Shown in pieces: positions 1-56,059 of a stretch of DNA of 64,000 nucleotides (the first letter of the stretch is position 1; each line of letters opens with the position of its first letter). Source of the stretch: Tenrec ecaudatus (taxonomy: Eukaryota; Chordata; Mammalia; Afrosoricida; Tenrecidae); contig NC_134547.1 of NCBI RefSeq assembly GCF_050624435.1, positions 29,808,419 to 29,872,418 on the forward strand, written 5' to 3'. The notes below the pieces were generated by a model, which made no database searches, was not told the origin of the DNA, and saw only the letters and a list, made by a program, of their open reading frames with translations. The translations under genes were made by a program, and so were the position numbers.

Positions 1-724
1 CTTACCAAGGTGCTCCCACTCCAGGCACTTCATGAGCAAAGACTAAGGCAAAACCACTGGGTCCCATAGCGGTTCAATTATTTCAGCCAGTTTTTTTAAG
101 AATGTTAGCTGTGGAAGAAAAAACACAGCTTGGTATTTGAACATCGTTCTGTTGTACTCTTTTCTCAGACGCTCGAAATAGAACTAACACCTTTTATGGT
201 TGGAACTATGGAATTTAAAAATAAACGCTACAGATGTAAATGAAGAGCAAGAAATGTGAACTGATGTGCTTATTTTGGTAAAATGTTGCCACATTGTGTC
301 TGAAATATGGATACTAAAATTATTAAAATGGTAGGTAGAAAAACACCCCCACCCTGGAGATGTGTACTGAAGTGACAAGAAGCTTTCAAGTAAGTGTCAA
401 GGGCTAAGAAAAGACCTGAAAAACAAGTAACATGTTCTGTTTCGTTGAAGGTCTCTCTAGGTCAGTTTCCCATTGTGCCTGCATTCAAGATAACACACTT
501 CACCTTGAGAAGCATGTTGGATGTCTCCTGATACCAGCAAAGAAATTTCTTTAAACCAAGGACAAAGCTGAGAAATCTGAAAGATGAAAAAGTTGGGTCT
601 GAGCTTATGGCCAAAGATTATTTACTGATGTGTGTAAATAAAACTCCATCTAGTGTGTAAAGTCTTTTAAAAAGTCTTGGTACCTTCCAAGTATTACTGT
701 AGAAGCACCTGCTTTATTAGAAAT
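1..724. other. 3' flank, nothing recognised
   Basis: AT-rich single-copy-looking DNA. I see no gene, RNA or repeat family that I can name. Confidence 0.5.
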
Positions 725-1050
725 ACCATGGTGTGAGTCAGGCACACCTTAGCCCCCAATGTCGTATTTTTGCTTGACAACACTAAGTAGGCAATATGCA
801 GATTTACCTAACGCAATGCATCATTTGATCTTCTGACTGCTGCTTCCACGAGCATTAATTATGGATCCAAGCAAGCAAGATGAAATCCTTTGACAACTCC
901 AGTCTTTTCTGTTTATCATGTGACCTACTAGTCCATTTGCTAGGATTTGGGTCTTCTTTACATCGAGTTGTAAACCGTACAGAAGGCTGCGATCCGTGAC
1001 CAGCATTGACAAAGGCTTCAAGTCCTCATTTTCAGCAGCCGAGGAATCGG
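725..1050 (-). mobile_element. RTE-clade LINE fragment, reverse-transcriptase C-terminal region
   Basis: The minus strand encodes LDVKKTQIL preceded by SLLYGLQ, the conserved block after the RTE reverse-transcriptase core. The nucleotide sequence matches the afrotherian RTE that also supplies the AfroSINE tail. Broken by stops. A few bases of AfroSINE-like tail (gtgagtcagaaccaactcg) follow at about 1070-1090. Confidence 0.65.
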
Positions 1051-1266
1051 CAGCGCCTCATTTGGTCACTGTGAGTCAGAACCAACTCGAAGGCGTCCAA
1101 CAGCCCGCGCCCGCTTCCTGCCCGGTTCTGCAGGTTGGCGTACATGTGACCTAAGCGTGGAACACACAGAGTAAGTAAAACGGCGTGAATTCGGCTGACT
1201 GAGGCAGTACCCCAGGCAACGTCGACAAGCTCTGCTACATTTTTCATATATGTATGAATATGTATA

Positions 1267-1285
1267 CATACACACACACACACAC
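1267..1285. repeat. (CA)n microsatellite
   Basis: Near-perfect CA run within an AT-rich patch. Confidence 0.9.
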
Positions 1286-1483
1286 TGAACTATATATTTT
1301 ACGTAAAACAAATATACAAATTACATTTAAAAGCATTTTCAAAGCTAAAGATTTGCTATCTTCTACTTTTGTGAGGAAAATATTTAAAGATTGACTGTTC
1401 ACTATTAGAGGGGTGGGGAAATCAAGATTACAGTTAGAATCTTACAAATAATTTATGATTCAAATGATTAACCCAAATAAAAA

Positions 1484-1652
1484 CCAAACCAAACACATTG
1501 CTATCCAACTGATTCTGACCCACAGCAGCCTGATATAGTTTCCAAGGCTATAAATCTTCATGGGAAGAGAGACTCACCTTTCACCTGCAAAGCAGCTGGT
1601 GGGTTTGAACCTTGTGAGTAGCAGTCCAGTGCTTCAACAGTGCTACAATGAT
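1484..1652 (-). mobile_element. AfroSINE
   Basis: Tail (tgattctgacccacag) first, then the body (ctataaatcttcatggg) and the head (gcagctggtgggtttgaac), so minus orientation. Divergent. Confidence 0.75.
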
Positions 1653-1924
1653 TAAACTAAACAATGCATTTATTAGACTACTACCAGAGATATGAAGTCC
1701 ATCCTCTGCCAACACAGCACACCAACTGCATGTTGATAAACATGGAGGGCTCTTCATTGGTTCAGTCACTTGACTTCTCTAATGTAAACAACACACTAAG
1801 TACATCTTGTCACATGACACCAGTCAAAACCAGAAACTTCTCTACATTTCTGTAAGGCCAGACTTTTCTCATTTTACATTTTCACTTATCAGTTTAGAAG
1901 AAATCTATGTAGTATCTAAATATT

Positions 1925-2175
1925 AGATGCTGTTAGGTCAGTTGATTCATAGTGACCCTATGTACACCAGAACCAAACCCTGCTCAGTCATGTGTGATCT
2001 GACCAGACATTCCTGTTGGAGCTCAGTGTCCTGACCCATCTTGCTGCGGTCTTTCTCGTTTTTACCAATCTACAGTTTCCAAGCATGGTGGCCGAATATG
2101 GGAGGGGAAGCCCTGCCACTCTTGCTTCTAAGAAGCATCCTGGCGTACTTCTGCAGAGCACTCTGGGCACTCTGG
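1925..2175 (-). mobile_element. RTE 3' end fragment
   Basis: Begins tgttaggtcagttgattcat and continues through the RTE 3' terminal region (ccaagcatggtgg..., cttgcttctaagaagcat). Same segment as at 36220-36400 and 61190-61340. Confidence 0.7.
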
Positions 2176-2916
2176 GAAGGAGAACTGTGACTTTTTCTTT
2201 GCTCTGTTAAATGGAGTCAACAGCTATACCCTGACTGTTTCGCCTCACAAATTTGGCTTTGGCCCCACACATGCATTCACTGTAAAGAGATGCACCTAAG
2301 AACGCTTTCCTGACAACCAGTCTGTTGAGGGATCAGTTTCCATTTCCCTGTGACGTATGTGGGTGCTCTGACCACACCATCAGGTAACAGCACGGAAAGG
2401 GTGGGACAATAGGGGTGCCACCAGCACATTCAGATTGTCGGGAAAAGAGATGCCTGTTTTCTAGCAGCAGTGTTTATTAGCTGTTTGTTAGCTTAAACAC
2501 GGTGTGTTTGGCTTTACGAATCGGGAACGATCCAACGGCAAATTAGGTTAAAATGATTTAAGCATTGAGGACCATAGAAGTTCAAATCGTCTTTATAAGA
2601 ATTACAGAGGAAGAAACACTATAATTATAAAAATCTTTCTTACAAAAGTTTTATTTACAAAGACGTTTTATTGAAAGCTTAAATTTGACCCGTGTTGTAG
2701 TCCAGAAGAGCAGCAGATTTTCCTGTAGAGGACATACAGCAGCTAATTTGGACCATACGGCGTCTGTCTGGCACACCTCAGTACTGCTTCATTGTATGGA
2801 AACATTGTATACCATCTATAAGGGGCGTGTAGCTGTGTTCCAATACAACTTTGACAAAACAGGTGACAGGATTAACTGGATGGAAGAGCTGGGCAGTCTA
2901 TGTGCATTGTCTATTC

Positions 2917-3104
2917 TCACTGCCACTGAGTCAATGCTGACTGTGGTGACCCCATAGGACAGGAGCACTGCCTCCGATACCGTCATAAACTCTTTACTGG
3001 AGGAGGAAGCCTCACCTTTCTCCCTCGAAGCAGCTTTCGGTTTCAAACTGCTGTCCTAGCGATTAGGAGCCCAATATGTAACCCACTGTGCCAGCAGGAC
3101 TCCT
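2917..3104 (-). mobile_element. AfroSINE
   Basis: Full-length-like reverse copy: tail with 'accccataggacagg', body, then head 'ggtttcaaactgctg...taacccactgtgccagcaggactcct'. Confidence 0.75.
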
Positions 3105-3884
3105 ACTGTCTATTAGTGGTCCCCAATAAAACGGGGACCACGTATGTAATTGAACTTTTCTCTAGAGGTTACGTAATCAAAAGTAAAAACAGATGAAATT
3201 TATTTTAACATATTTTATTTAACCCAACATAGCTAAAATGTTTTAACAAGTAATCGATAAAAACACTATTAGTTTACTCTTATTTTTTTGTACTAAGCTG
3301 TTGAAACTTAGTCGTGTATTTTCTAGTAAACTGGCCATGTTTCAAGCGTTCAGCAGTCCCAGTGACTGTGGCTACCATGTTCAATGGTGGTGTCCTAGAC
3401 TCCCCCGTGCGGTTTCTGAAACGCCCCTGAGGTTTAATGGCACAGTATTGAGAGCCGGTTCTTGAAGGATGGGGCCAAGGTGGAGCTGCCTCAGAGGAAC
3501 ACAGGGCAAGAAACGGCAGCTGCTGGGAAGGAAAATGTTCATTTCACCTTGGTCACTTTACACTGGGTTGGCCCCACATTCTAGGGCACATAACAAATCC
3601 AATGTCAAAGTATTTGATGTGAACCTCAAAATGGTCAAGGTGAATCTTTGGCATTCAACAGAGAATGTTAATCGACACCAGCAAAACAACATAGTTTTCA
3701 GTGTTTTGATTATTTTGGAATTAAAGCATATAATACAAGATTGGGTAGGTAAAAGGAAGAACTTGTGTAGCAAGGATAAAGGCTTCAAAATCTGACTGAG
3801 TTGTAAAAGTGATGTAAAAAATATATGCTTCCTGCCACCTGCAAAGCTCCTGTGTAACACAGATCAATGCTAGTCAGCAATAGT

Positions 3885-3985
3885 TTAATGAGATGCTAGA
3901 GGATAATCACCCACCTTCGTTTACCCCTGGGAAGCAGTCAGTGGCTTCAACACAATGCTCTCAATGATTAAACCAGCATTTCTGT
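3885..3985 (-). mobile_element. Degenerate AfroSINE fragment
   Basis: Only the head half is discernible (gaagcagtcagtggcttcaa). Borders the presumed ZNF507 poly(A) site. Confidence 0.35.
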
Positions 3986-4009
3986 TCTGTAATAACACTT
4001 AGAGACAAA

Positions 4010-7000
4010 AATTTGTAACAAAAAAATTTATTACCAAAATACAATATTAAAGTCAATACATGACAAACTCCTGTAAAGCAAAATAAATTATTCTAACATT
4101 GTACAGTTTCCCAAAGGTAGTTAGAGAAGCGCGAGAGACCTTGCTTCACTGCTTGTTCTGAGCAGACAGCCCGCTCTACCATGAGCACAATCTAGGTTGG
4201 AGGCGTTAAGGCATGCAGCTTGATGTGCAGGACAATTTTACAGAATGTGGACCGTCCTACCGCAAGGAGGTGCAATGTCAGAGTTACCATGTCAGTGTTC
4301 CAGAACGTGTTATGCTTTGGCTATAGAAGCGATGCCATAGTGTTACACAATGCTTATTTCTTAAAAAAATACATGTATTCATGTCCATGGATATCAAACT
4401 CAGACTTCTATTAAATATATTTTATAGAACATTACTTAGAGCACCTTGCTGTACAGTAAAAAAGTGAAAGGATTAAATAAGTATATATGAAAACTAAAAT
4501 ATAGGAGGTCTTAGTCGAGAGCCTGCTTGTCTTTGTTAAGCCAAGTACATTGTGGAAGGTACATTGGACACAAGGATGGACACTGTGTGCTTGGTGAGAA
4601 AAAGACAAAATACTTAAGAAACCCACCGGCAGCTACCCTGAAGAGGACAAAAGATTTCAAACAAAGGTTTCGGGTAGTGTCACTACACTGTACTTGCTGG
4701 TTTGGCCACAAAACTGACACGTTTACAGGTAAATGCAATACAGATACAGCTGGGACACTGGGGACCACCAAACATATTCTGGATTTTCAAGGAAAGGTAA
4801 AAAATGACAATCCCTAAAAGTACTACTGATAATGATCAGAATGATCCTCCTCTCCTTTGTTTATCTAGTAAGTTTCTTTTAAAAACCAGTTTTATATCAG
4901 ATATTAAAACTAGTAGGCGTCCAGAGCAGAAAAAACACACAAAACTATGAGTATGAGTTTGTATGACAAAAGGTCTAATACCAATACATAAAAATTTATT
5001 TCTATAATATGGGAGGGAGGAGTCCTACTGATTATTTAATAAGTATAACTCACCTAAATTGCAGTTGCATATTTAGTCTTCATTATTATTTTTAGAAATA
5101 CTCAATTGGGCTTGGTATCGATTAAGGCTTGCCAGGAGACAATACAGGGACAAGGTAGACCACCCTGCTAGGTGGCTCCCCCACAGGCAGGAGAAAGTTA
5201 CTGAGGGCATCTTAGGCTTGACACAGATGAACGTTTAAAGGCTTTGAACTTCGAGGTTAAGCCTTTTCTCCATGAGCTAGGGGCAATTTAAATCCATGAT
5301 TTCAAAAGGAAATTTTAATAATTCAATGGAAGTGCTTTAAGGAAATAAAGGGTATTAAAAAATTCACACTGTTAAAAATTTGGGGGACGTTTTTCTGGCG
5401 GTTAATAGTTATCAGATGATTATAAAATTAAAGCCAAAGGAAAATGTATAAGACAAAATTCTTCAAAGGCTGCCCATTTTCAGAAGAACAGTTTTTCACA
5501 CAGCAATACTGAGTCACAATTAGTAGCAGTGAAAAAATTTACCTATAGTACAAGTGGCAACAATATGAACCTTTTATATGAATTTGAAATGAAACACATT
5601 TCAACTCTGAAAACAGGATAAAATTAATATAAACCCACACCCAATGGACTTAGAGGGTATATCATTTAGTATATATAAATTTATTTTATCTTTTTAAAAA
5701 ACTTAAAAAAGAATAATTCTTGTAAATAAATGCTACCTAAATTAATAAGCTTTAAATTATGATCCATTTCATTTAAATATCATCAGAATGAGATTAAAAA
5801 ACAAACCAAGATGCCTAGTTGGGCCCACTAAGACTATCTTAAAAATATTAATTTATTCAATTAATACCTGGACTTTGGGAACAGAATTCTTTTTCCTAAA
5901 AACAGGTTTGCAAAGCAGCCTATTCAAAAATTGTATTAGATATTCGAAATGTACCAGTCATGGCCTCAACTACAGGAGATGACAGAATCAAGTTCCGAGA
6001 TAGCACCGTGAGCTGGCGCACTGCATGGTACACCAGCCTTCAGACTTGTAGGCAGAACTTTCATTAACAAGATCATGCAGGAAAAAACAATCTGAACTAC
6101 AATATAAAACCCTGTTCTCCTCACTCAGAAATAAATTCTAACACAGAAGGTGTAAGGAACGAGGGAAAGAGTGTATCCATTTACTGGTAGGTTTTCATGG
6201 AAAAGCACATTTTGTTGGTTCTCAAGGTGTCTGTATTGTCCACTAACAAAACACAACATTCTAAGTAGGAGGAGTCCTCGAGACTTGCCAAATGCCGAGT
6301 CTGATTGTTACATAGAACTATGCTACTAAGCTTAGGCCAAACAATCTCAAAAGCAGTGCTCATTTTAAGTGTAAGGAATTTCAGCAATCACTCCCAATTA
6401 TTTTTATTGTAGAGTTCCAGTTATTTTCAAGGTATGACAGGGTATAAATTTTATTTATTTTTTGCTTCTTCAGCTAATAAGCTCAGACCAGTTTAGAAGA
6501 GGATTACGTTTAAATAGTCTAACATACATTTTGAATCAAACTTTGAGAAGTGTGTTGCCTTCAGTGAAGTAGTAGTTTTTATGAAACTAGAGATTTAAGT
6601 TTGGTGGGGATTCACCTATTTAAATTTAAATGCCTATTTACAAACTAGCTTTGAATTAAGAGGGCCTTTTCTCCTTTTTTTTAAGGAATAAAGGATCATA
6701 TATTAGAGATTAATATATGGTTAAAACCTATCAAGAGGGCAAAATCTAGGTAGACAATTTGGAAACCGCCTAAAAATCTGTGTATTCTTATCTGCAATAC
6801 CACAAATAAACCCAATACCAAGGTTAACCAAACCAAACCACGCAGTCTGTCATTCTTGAGTTGCCTATCAAAACTGAGAATGAAGAAAACTCAGCTCTGC
6901 TTAGGATGGTGACACTCTGCTGAAAGGACGTTTTGCATAGTCCCTGAAGGGCCTGCTCTCCTCTCCTTCACTGGCATGGCTACATACGCTAATTTTTAAC

Positions 7001-7300
7001 AGTGAATACACTCAGCATGAAGCAGAACTGACAGAGGGTTAATACAGGATTACGTTTTTGCTTCGTCTTCCACCAATCCACTTCCTTTCACTCAGAATAT
7101 GTACCACTTACCCATCAGGAATTCCTTTTTATGCATTACACATTTCTTTCCAAAGTCAGCTCTGTCCATCTTCTCAAAACAACAAAATCAAACCAAAAAA
7201 CACACCATCTCTTTGACTCGCCAGTCATTTGACACCAGCAGAGACACACAGCTGTGGACAGGGATCTTCCAGCTTTCCCCTCTTCAAGTAGCGATGCCCT
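4010..7300 (-). other. ZNF507: Probable ZNF507 3' untranslated region
   Basis: About 3.3 kb of AT-rich DNA after the stop codon with no recognisable AfroSINE, L1 or RTE insertion, in contrast to the repeat-dense flanks on both sides. It ends near a canonical AATAAA on the minus strand. Several other AATAAA-like hexamers (for example around 6450 and 5680) could give shorter transcripts. The extent is inferred from the repeat gap and the poly(A) signal, not from transcript data. Confidence 0.5.
4027..4032 (-). terminator. Poly(A) signal AATAAA, probable ZNF507 3' end
   Basis: The minus strand reads ttggtaataaattttttt, a canonical hexamer in a T-rich context. Cleavage would fall near 4000-4015. 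A degenerate AfroSINE piece begins just beyond it, consistent with the end of constrained transcript sequence. Confidence 0.45.
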
Positions 7301-50107
<42,807 letters not shown>

Positions 50108-50119
50108 CTAGGTTATAGA

Positions 50120-50300
50120 GGACGAGTTGTTACTTCTGATACACGCTGACCCAATGCATGCAGAGGCCCCCACAGGGTTTTCCAGGCGGTCCCTACAAGC
50201 AGACCACCAGGCCTGTCTTCCTAGGCACGACTGAGTGGGCTTGAACTGTTGGCATTTTAGCCAGTAAAGGAGCGATGAACCATTTGCTCCACCCAGGGCT
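50120..50300 (-). mobile_element. AfroSINE-related copy, divergent
   Basis: Reverse head 'gggcttgaactgttggcattttagccagtaaagg' and 'ccacccagggct' with a degenerate body. It lies within 50 bases of the large exon's acceptor. Confidence 0.55.
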
Positions 50301-51654
50301 GCAATGGAAGTCACTTTCAAAACTCAAGTACACAAGTCAGGAAATCAAAACCAATCTTACTAACCAAGTTCATCTCAGTACCTTCTAGGCTGAGAGCTTC
50401 ACATCAACCTACCTAACAAAGAGCTAAGTTATTTTGAATTTCTCTTTGTAATATTTTCTACCAAGACCTTTTCAACCTTCATTTATTTCTTGGAAATGAC
50501 AGCAAATTTGCATAGTTTTGCCTTTGCGTCCCTATCCAGCTTGACTTAAGCAGTACTCCCTCCTTTTCACACAATCCCAAAAGGATGATTTCTACTTCCC
50601 GATTAAGTGAGCAACACAGCCGCTCTCAAAGGGCCCATTGCGCCATTCCTCTAGCTCATCAAAACATGGCGGATACCATTCTTGGGAAATTACTCTTTAC
50701 AACAGACATGACTGACAGTTTTATTGCTAATAGTGTGTTTCTCTTCCTCCTCAAATCTTTGGAAGTGTGGAAATAGAGCCACATCATCTGCCGTAAAGGG
50801 CGCAGTGAGTTTTGGGAAGTATAATGGAAATGAAACTAAATAAAAGCAATGACTTAGTTCCCTTTTTCACTTCCCTTGATTTATCTTCCTAAAGATAAAC
50901 CACAAACTATGCTGTGGTTTTTTTCCTAGAGGTTATATTAGTGGTCAACGATTACTCATTCATTTATATATATTCCACTCTTCCTGAAAGGGAAAATGCT
51001 GTCCCAAGCATGTTTCTCACCCGGTTACAAAGAGTCCCGGGGAGGGCGATTTGTACGTCTAATCCAGCACTATGGTCCAAGGAGGCATTGATCATGAAAT
51101 ACTCTTATAGCTTGCAGCCTAAGACGCAAGTGCGCTCTTTCCTGGCAATACTTCCCCTTCAAACATTTCCTTTGGCTTAAAGTGGGATTCATTTGTTGAC
51201 TTGGATTACGTTTTTAAATTTAGGCTTTTTTCCACATTTTAGGTGCATTTTAGAATCTTACAACAGTCAAACAAATGCCAGCAGGAATTTAATGGTACTG
51301 CTGTGGACCAAAGCCCCTCGCTGTTCATCAACGGTAGTCCCAGGCTCTGGATTCTCACTGGAGGTCTTGGACTCAGCCAGGCCCTGCCAGCGCTCTAACT
51401 GCCATAGGCGCTGTGCGCCTACATCTAGTCTTAGCAGCGATCCTGGCGTCTCTTCTCTTTTTCCTGATCCTTCTCCAACACTAATTCTTTCTATCTACGT
51501 CTGTATAAGGCAAAAATGCAAACCTTTTATATTCTCCTTCTGTAGTACTTCTTACCCGCTTCTTAGGTCCCCACGGGACTAAAAGGGTATGCTGTCAGCT
51601 ACTAAGTGAATGTTGGATGGCCCAAGCCCCAACAGGCCTACAGAAGGCCTGGCA
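50301..51654. other. 5'-UTR intron of ZNF507
   Basis: Single-copy-looking DNA. A YY1-like 'aaacatggcggatacc' near 50662 and 'gttttgggaagtataatgg' near 50808 are the only suggestive motifs. Confidence 0.35.
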
Positions 51655-51853
51655 ATCCGTTTTGTAGCTTGTTGCTAGTTGCTGTCCACAGTGACTCTGG
51701 TGACAGAGGAGAACCGCCCGCCAACAAGGGTCTCCCAGGTTGTAATCACCAGGTCTTTCTCCTGCAGAGCTGCTGAAGGGGGGGGGGGGGCTTGAATCAC
51801 TGAGCTTCTAGGAAGCAGTCAGGAGCTTAACTGCTAGGCCATCAGGGCTTGAG
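51655..51853 (-). mobile_element. AfroSINE with poly(G) expansion
   Basis: Reverse copy 'aatcaccaggtctttctcctgcagagctgctg' interrupted by 13 G at 51778-51790, then the head 'gagcttaactgctaggccatcagggctt'. Confidence 0.7.
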
Positions 51854-51859
51854 ATAATC

Positions 51860-54215
51860 CTATGAAAACGAAATTCTACTTTGTATCAAAAAGGGTTTCC
51901 AGGAATCAGGATCAATTGGAAAGCGACTGGCTTCCCTGTCCCAATACTTCCTAACCGAGTGGGTGGTACTGTCACGTGGAAAGCGCCTGTCTACACTGGA
52001 ACTCAGACTGTGGGCACAGCACAAATGTTTTTAATTACTAGGGAGACACTGAGTAGCCTTTTGACCCTGAAAAGGGGGACAGAAGGTCAAATCAGATGAT
52101 CTGCTTCTTCCTACGAGCGGCCACTCCATAGTCTAGCCTGTGCCTGCCACAGTCATTACAATGACCAGTAAGACCCCTGCTCCCAACGACCCCTCTCCCC
52201 ACCTCTCCCCACGGCCTTAAGCCACACTCTTCCTCAGACAACCTGAGGGCACTCTCTCAAAAGATGAACTCCTTAAGCCTTTCTTAAGGAGAGGGACCAG
52301 CTCATTCAAGACCACACCAGTGGAGAACCATTTTCTTTGCCTTGCAGGAGAAACCCTTTGTGTGACCTTCTTAGCCCCCGTTTTCAAGCCATGGGCAGCC
52401 GTGTCCCTTCCTCCTCCCTGTGACTAGGGATTTCTTCCCGTTTAGGCCATTCACTTCAGCCTTATGCGTCACTTATACTTAAAATTGCACGAGCTTAAGA
52501 AAGGAGCTCAGTAACAGGGATCTCTGCACAGTTAACTTCTTCACACGGCCTTGACACTCTGCTGTAGACCTCCTCTCTCTGGCTCTGGAATGTGAAGGCC
52601 ACCTAGGCTGGGGAGGAAGGCGAGGGTGACAAGCAAATGTTTGTTCAACACACTCTGCACACCCACAGGGTTACAGAGGTGACTCATGTTACCCCTCTCC
52701 CACTTCCTGATGCAATCAGAGGGAGACAGAACAATGCAAATTGCTCCCCGTGGATATTTCAGCATAACCCCTAAAAAGAATGTAGAATGAAGAGGATGAA
52801 TTCTTCTATCTCAAGAAACAGACTAACACAAAAGACTCTGACAAAACATTCAGAGCTTTAGAGCTGTGCCTGCTCAAGCATTAAGAGCTAATGGAAATTT
52901 GCAGCAGATGCTCCAATTTCCCCTGAACATTTATGTAAGTGTCTCATTTGAGAGGATGCATACATTTGGGGCTAAGTACAGAAATGGCAGCTGTAAAACA
53001 TAATAGGGAAACACAAAATACATCAAGGAATACCTGAACAACCAGTTTGTGTCCACATGCAAAATCGAGACACAAGTTAAATCTCCAACCAAAGTCCCTT
53101 TTAAAAAGTGGGGAGGGAAGGGTTTCGATAAACAGCTCATAATCAAGTGTATGTCAAGTGGGTGTTACCTTAAGGCTAGTTCTTCAAAATGAGTCCCAAA
53201 TCTTCGTTAGACCACCAATGTAAATATAACCTAAGGGATGGCATGCTGAATGAAGAAAAATGTATTTGAGTAATAAAAGATATAAAAATCAGGAGTACAA
53301 ATACAATCCCAATGGCTAAACAAAGACGCCAACATGGATCATCATCTTCCTGCTCTCCTGCACCTCTGGGACATCTAGGTAGACACCAACTTTAAAGTAC
53401 CAGCATGGAAGGAAAGTAGAGGACATGGCGAGGGAGAAAGGAAAAGGGCAAGGGTTAGCACTGACGTTAAGTCATGGTCCCTGACCTCAGCTCACTGCGC
53501 TCCTCTTCCTATTCGCCCAAGCAGCTACACTCTTTCTTAATCAAAACCCACCCTTTCAGTTGCTACATGCAAGACATCATACTAAGCACCCAAAGAAGAT
53601 AAAACTCACAGTACTCACTGCTTAAAACTAAGCTGAATATGAGACAAAAAAAATTAGAAAAAGACTAAGTAAGTAATAGATCATAAATAAGACAGTAAGT
53701 CACACGGAGGACAGTCACCAGAACAACACTGAGAGACCAAACCCTAATACAGAATCACAAAGAGCTCTGTGTGGGTTGGTAGGAAACAGCCTCCTGAAGA
53801 GGTAGGATGTGAACTGAATGAGAGGTTTGACAGTGGCCAATTCCATATCAATTGACCTGTGATGCAAACATGTCCACAACGAAGCACTCAGAAGGCAAAG
53901 TTCTGAAAACTTCCTAGTTGGAACCAACCACTCCCTGCTCCTGGGAACTTCAGGCCATTGGGAGACACCAATGTCAAATGGTATATGACAGTACAAAAAA
54001 ATTTTAAAAACATGTACAGTGGTCCCCAAAGAATGGGTATATCCCCCTAGTTCACTGTCTTTTCCACTCTGCTGTGTCCACAGACAGATTACATCATTAA
54101 GCTCCCATGGCTTCTGGTTGGGGTCTGTCAATGGGGAGCCAAGGCAGGAGATAAGAGAGGCAGCAGAAGGAATTCACAAGTCATTCTCCTAGCTCCCTCC
54201 ATCAGGGTCACTTTG
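51860..54215. other. 5'-UTR intron, no recognised gene
   Basis: Mixed DNA. 53540-53960 has a faint resemblance to old L2/MIR sequence (gaagaggtaggatgtgaactgaatg), too weak to call. Confidence 0.3.
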
Positions 54216-54219
54216 GTGT

Positions 54220-54480
54220 TTGGATGAGTCTCCTTCTCTAGCCCTCTCCCCCATATCATCCCAGAGTTTAATCACATCAAGCAGAATTGTACAATTGCTA
54301 CCCTAATCAGGTTTCAAACATTCTTATTCTACATGGACTCCTAGACATCATCTCCCCTTCACCCCACCTTCCACCACTGGCCCCCTCCCTCTGAAACCTA
54401 AGTGCACTTGCTGTCTTTTGTCTGTGTCCCTTTAACAGAGGTCTCTTTTCTCTCCCTCTCCACAGGTACCTCCATGTTCC
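54220..54480 (-). mobile_element. L1 3' region, older subfamily
   Basis: 'gtttaatcacatcaagcagaattgtacaattgctaccc' parallels the string at 63600-63650, which is an L1 3' end in reverse. Confidence 0.5.
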
Positions 54481-54639
54481 TGGTGCTGCTCGCTCTGGAT
54501 TGCCACATTATCCTCAGCTGCGGGTCCCACACACAATTTCAATACCCTTACTTAGTACTGCTATCTTTATAATATACCTTCCTCGAACTATCCTAATTAG
54601 AAGGTGCTATTTGATTCCTTAGGATACTGTTGATTTCAT

Positions 54640-56050
54640 GGGTTTAAAACTGGCAAAGAATGAAGTCCCCCAGGCATCCCAAAAATAGACTTTTGGGGCA
54701 GGGCTTGGCACTTTGTCAGACCTGATGGGAAAACATTCATAAAAGTCAGCAGAACTATTCATAGGCTTTTCTTCATGTCTGTCTATATAAGATAGGCAGG
54801 ACAAACAATCCCAAGGAAAGACAATGGGACCGATGGTTCTGGGTGACATGGGAGCGGAGGGTGGGGGAAAGGATGGGGGGAGCCAACAAATCCAGGGACA
54901 AAGGAACAAGTGATTTAAAAATCGATGGTGAGGAGGGTGTAGGATGCCTGGTGGGGCTTGATCAAATACAAAGCAGCACGAGGAATTACTGAAAGCTGAA
55001 TGAAGGTTGAACATGATAGTGGGACAAGAGGAAAGTAAAAGGAAATAGAGGAAAGAACTCGGAGGCAAAGGACATTTATAGAGGTCTAATTACAGGCATG
55101 TACATATGTGAATATATTTATATATAATGATAGGGACATATATCTATGTACATACATGTTAAATATTAAGATAGCAGACTGACATTGGGCCTCTATTCAA
55201 GTACTCTCTCAACACAAGAACACTTGGTTCTAATATCCTAGCATTCTGTGATGCTCACCTTCCTGACACGATCACTGAAAACAAAATGGGTGCATAAGCA
55301 AATGTGGTGAAGAAAGCGGATGGTGTCTGGCTATCAAAACATATAGCATCTAGGAAGCAACAAAGTCCACATGGAAGAAGCACACCAGCCTATGTGATCA
55401 TGAGGAGTCAATGGGTTCAGGGATCAGGCATCAAAGACGCAGAACAATTTTATCGATGTGAATGAAGTGGGGGCAGAGTGGAGATCCAAAGCCCATCTAT
55501 AGACAATTGGACATCCCCTATTAGAAGGGTCACAAGGAAAGGATGAGCCAGCCAAGGTACAGGGTAGCACCAACATAACATACATCATTCCTCTAGTTCT
55601 TTAATGCTTCCCCCCCCCCACTACCATGACCACAATTCTACCTTACAAATCCGGCTAGACCAGAGCATATACACTGGTACAGGTAAGAGCTCTCTACACA
55701 CGGAACCCAGGACCGATAAACCCCTAAGGAACACTAACTACCATAAAGGTAGGGAGAAGTTGGGGGCAGAAATCACAGTGATGTATAATTCCCCTCTCCC
55801 CCGGGGGAAAAACAACAGAAATGTGGGTTAAGGGAGACAGTGGTTGGTGTAAGATATGAAAATAATATATTTTAAATTACCATGGGTTCATGAGGGAGGG
55901 AGGGGAAAAAATGAGCTGTTACCAAGGGCTCAAGTAGAAAGAAAATGTCTTGAAAAGGATGATGGCAACATATACACAAAGGTGTTTGACATAATGGATG
56001 TATGGACTGTTATAGAGCTGTAAGAGTCCCCAGAAATGATTTAAAAATAA
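54640..56050 (+). mobile_element. L1 3' UTR copy
   Basis: Forward 3' UTR of the local L1 from 'cttggcactttgtcagacctg' through 'gcataagcaaatgtggtgaag', 'ccacatggaagaagcacacc' and 'gatgatggcaacatatacac' to the tail. More diverged than 29349-30377; no coding sequence. Confidence 0.85.
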
Positions 56051-56059
56051 ACAAAAACT

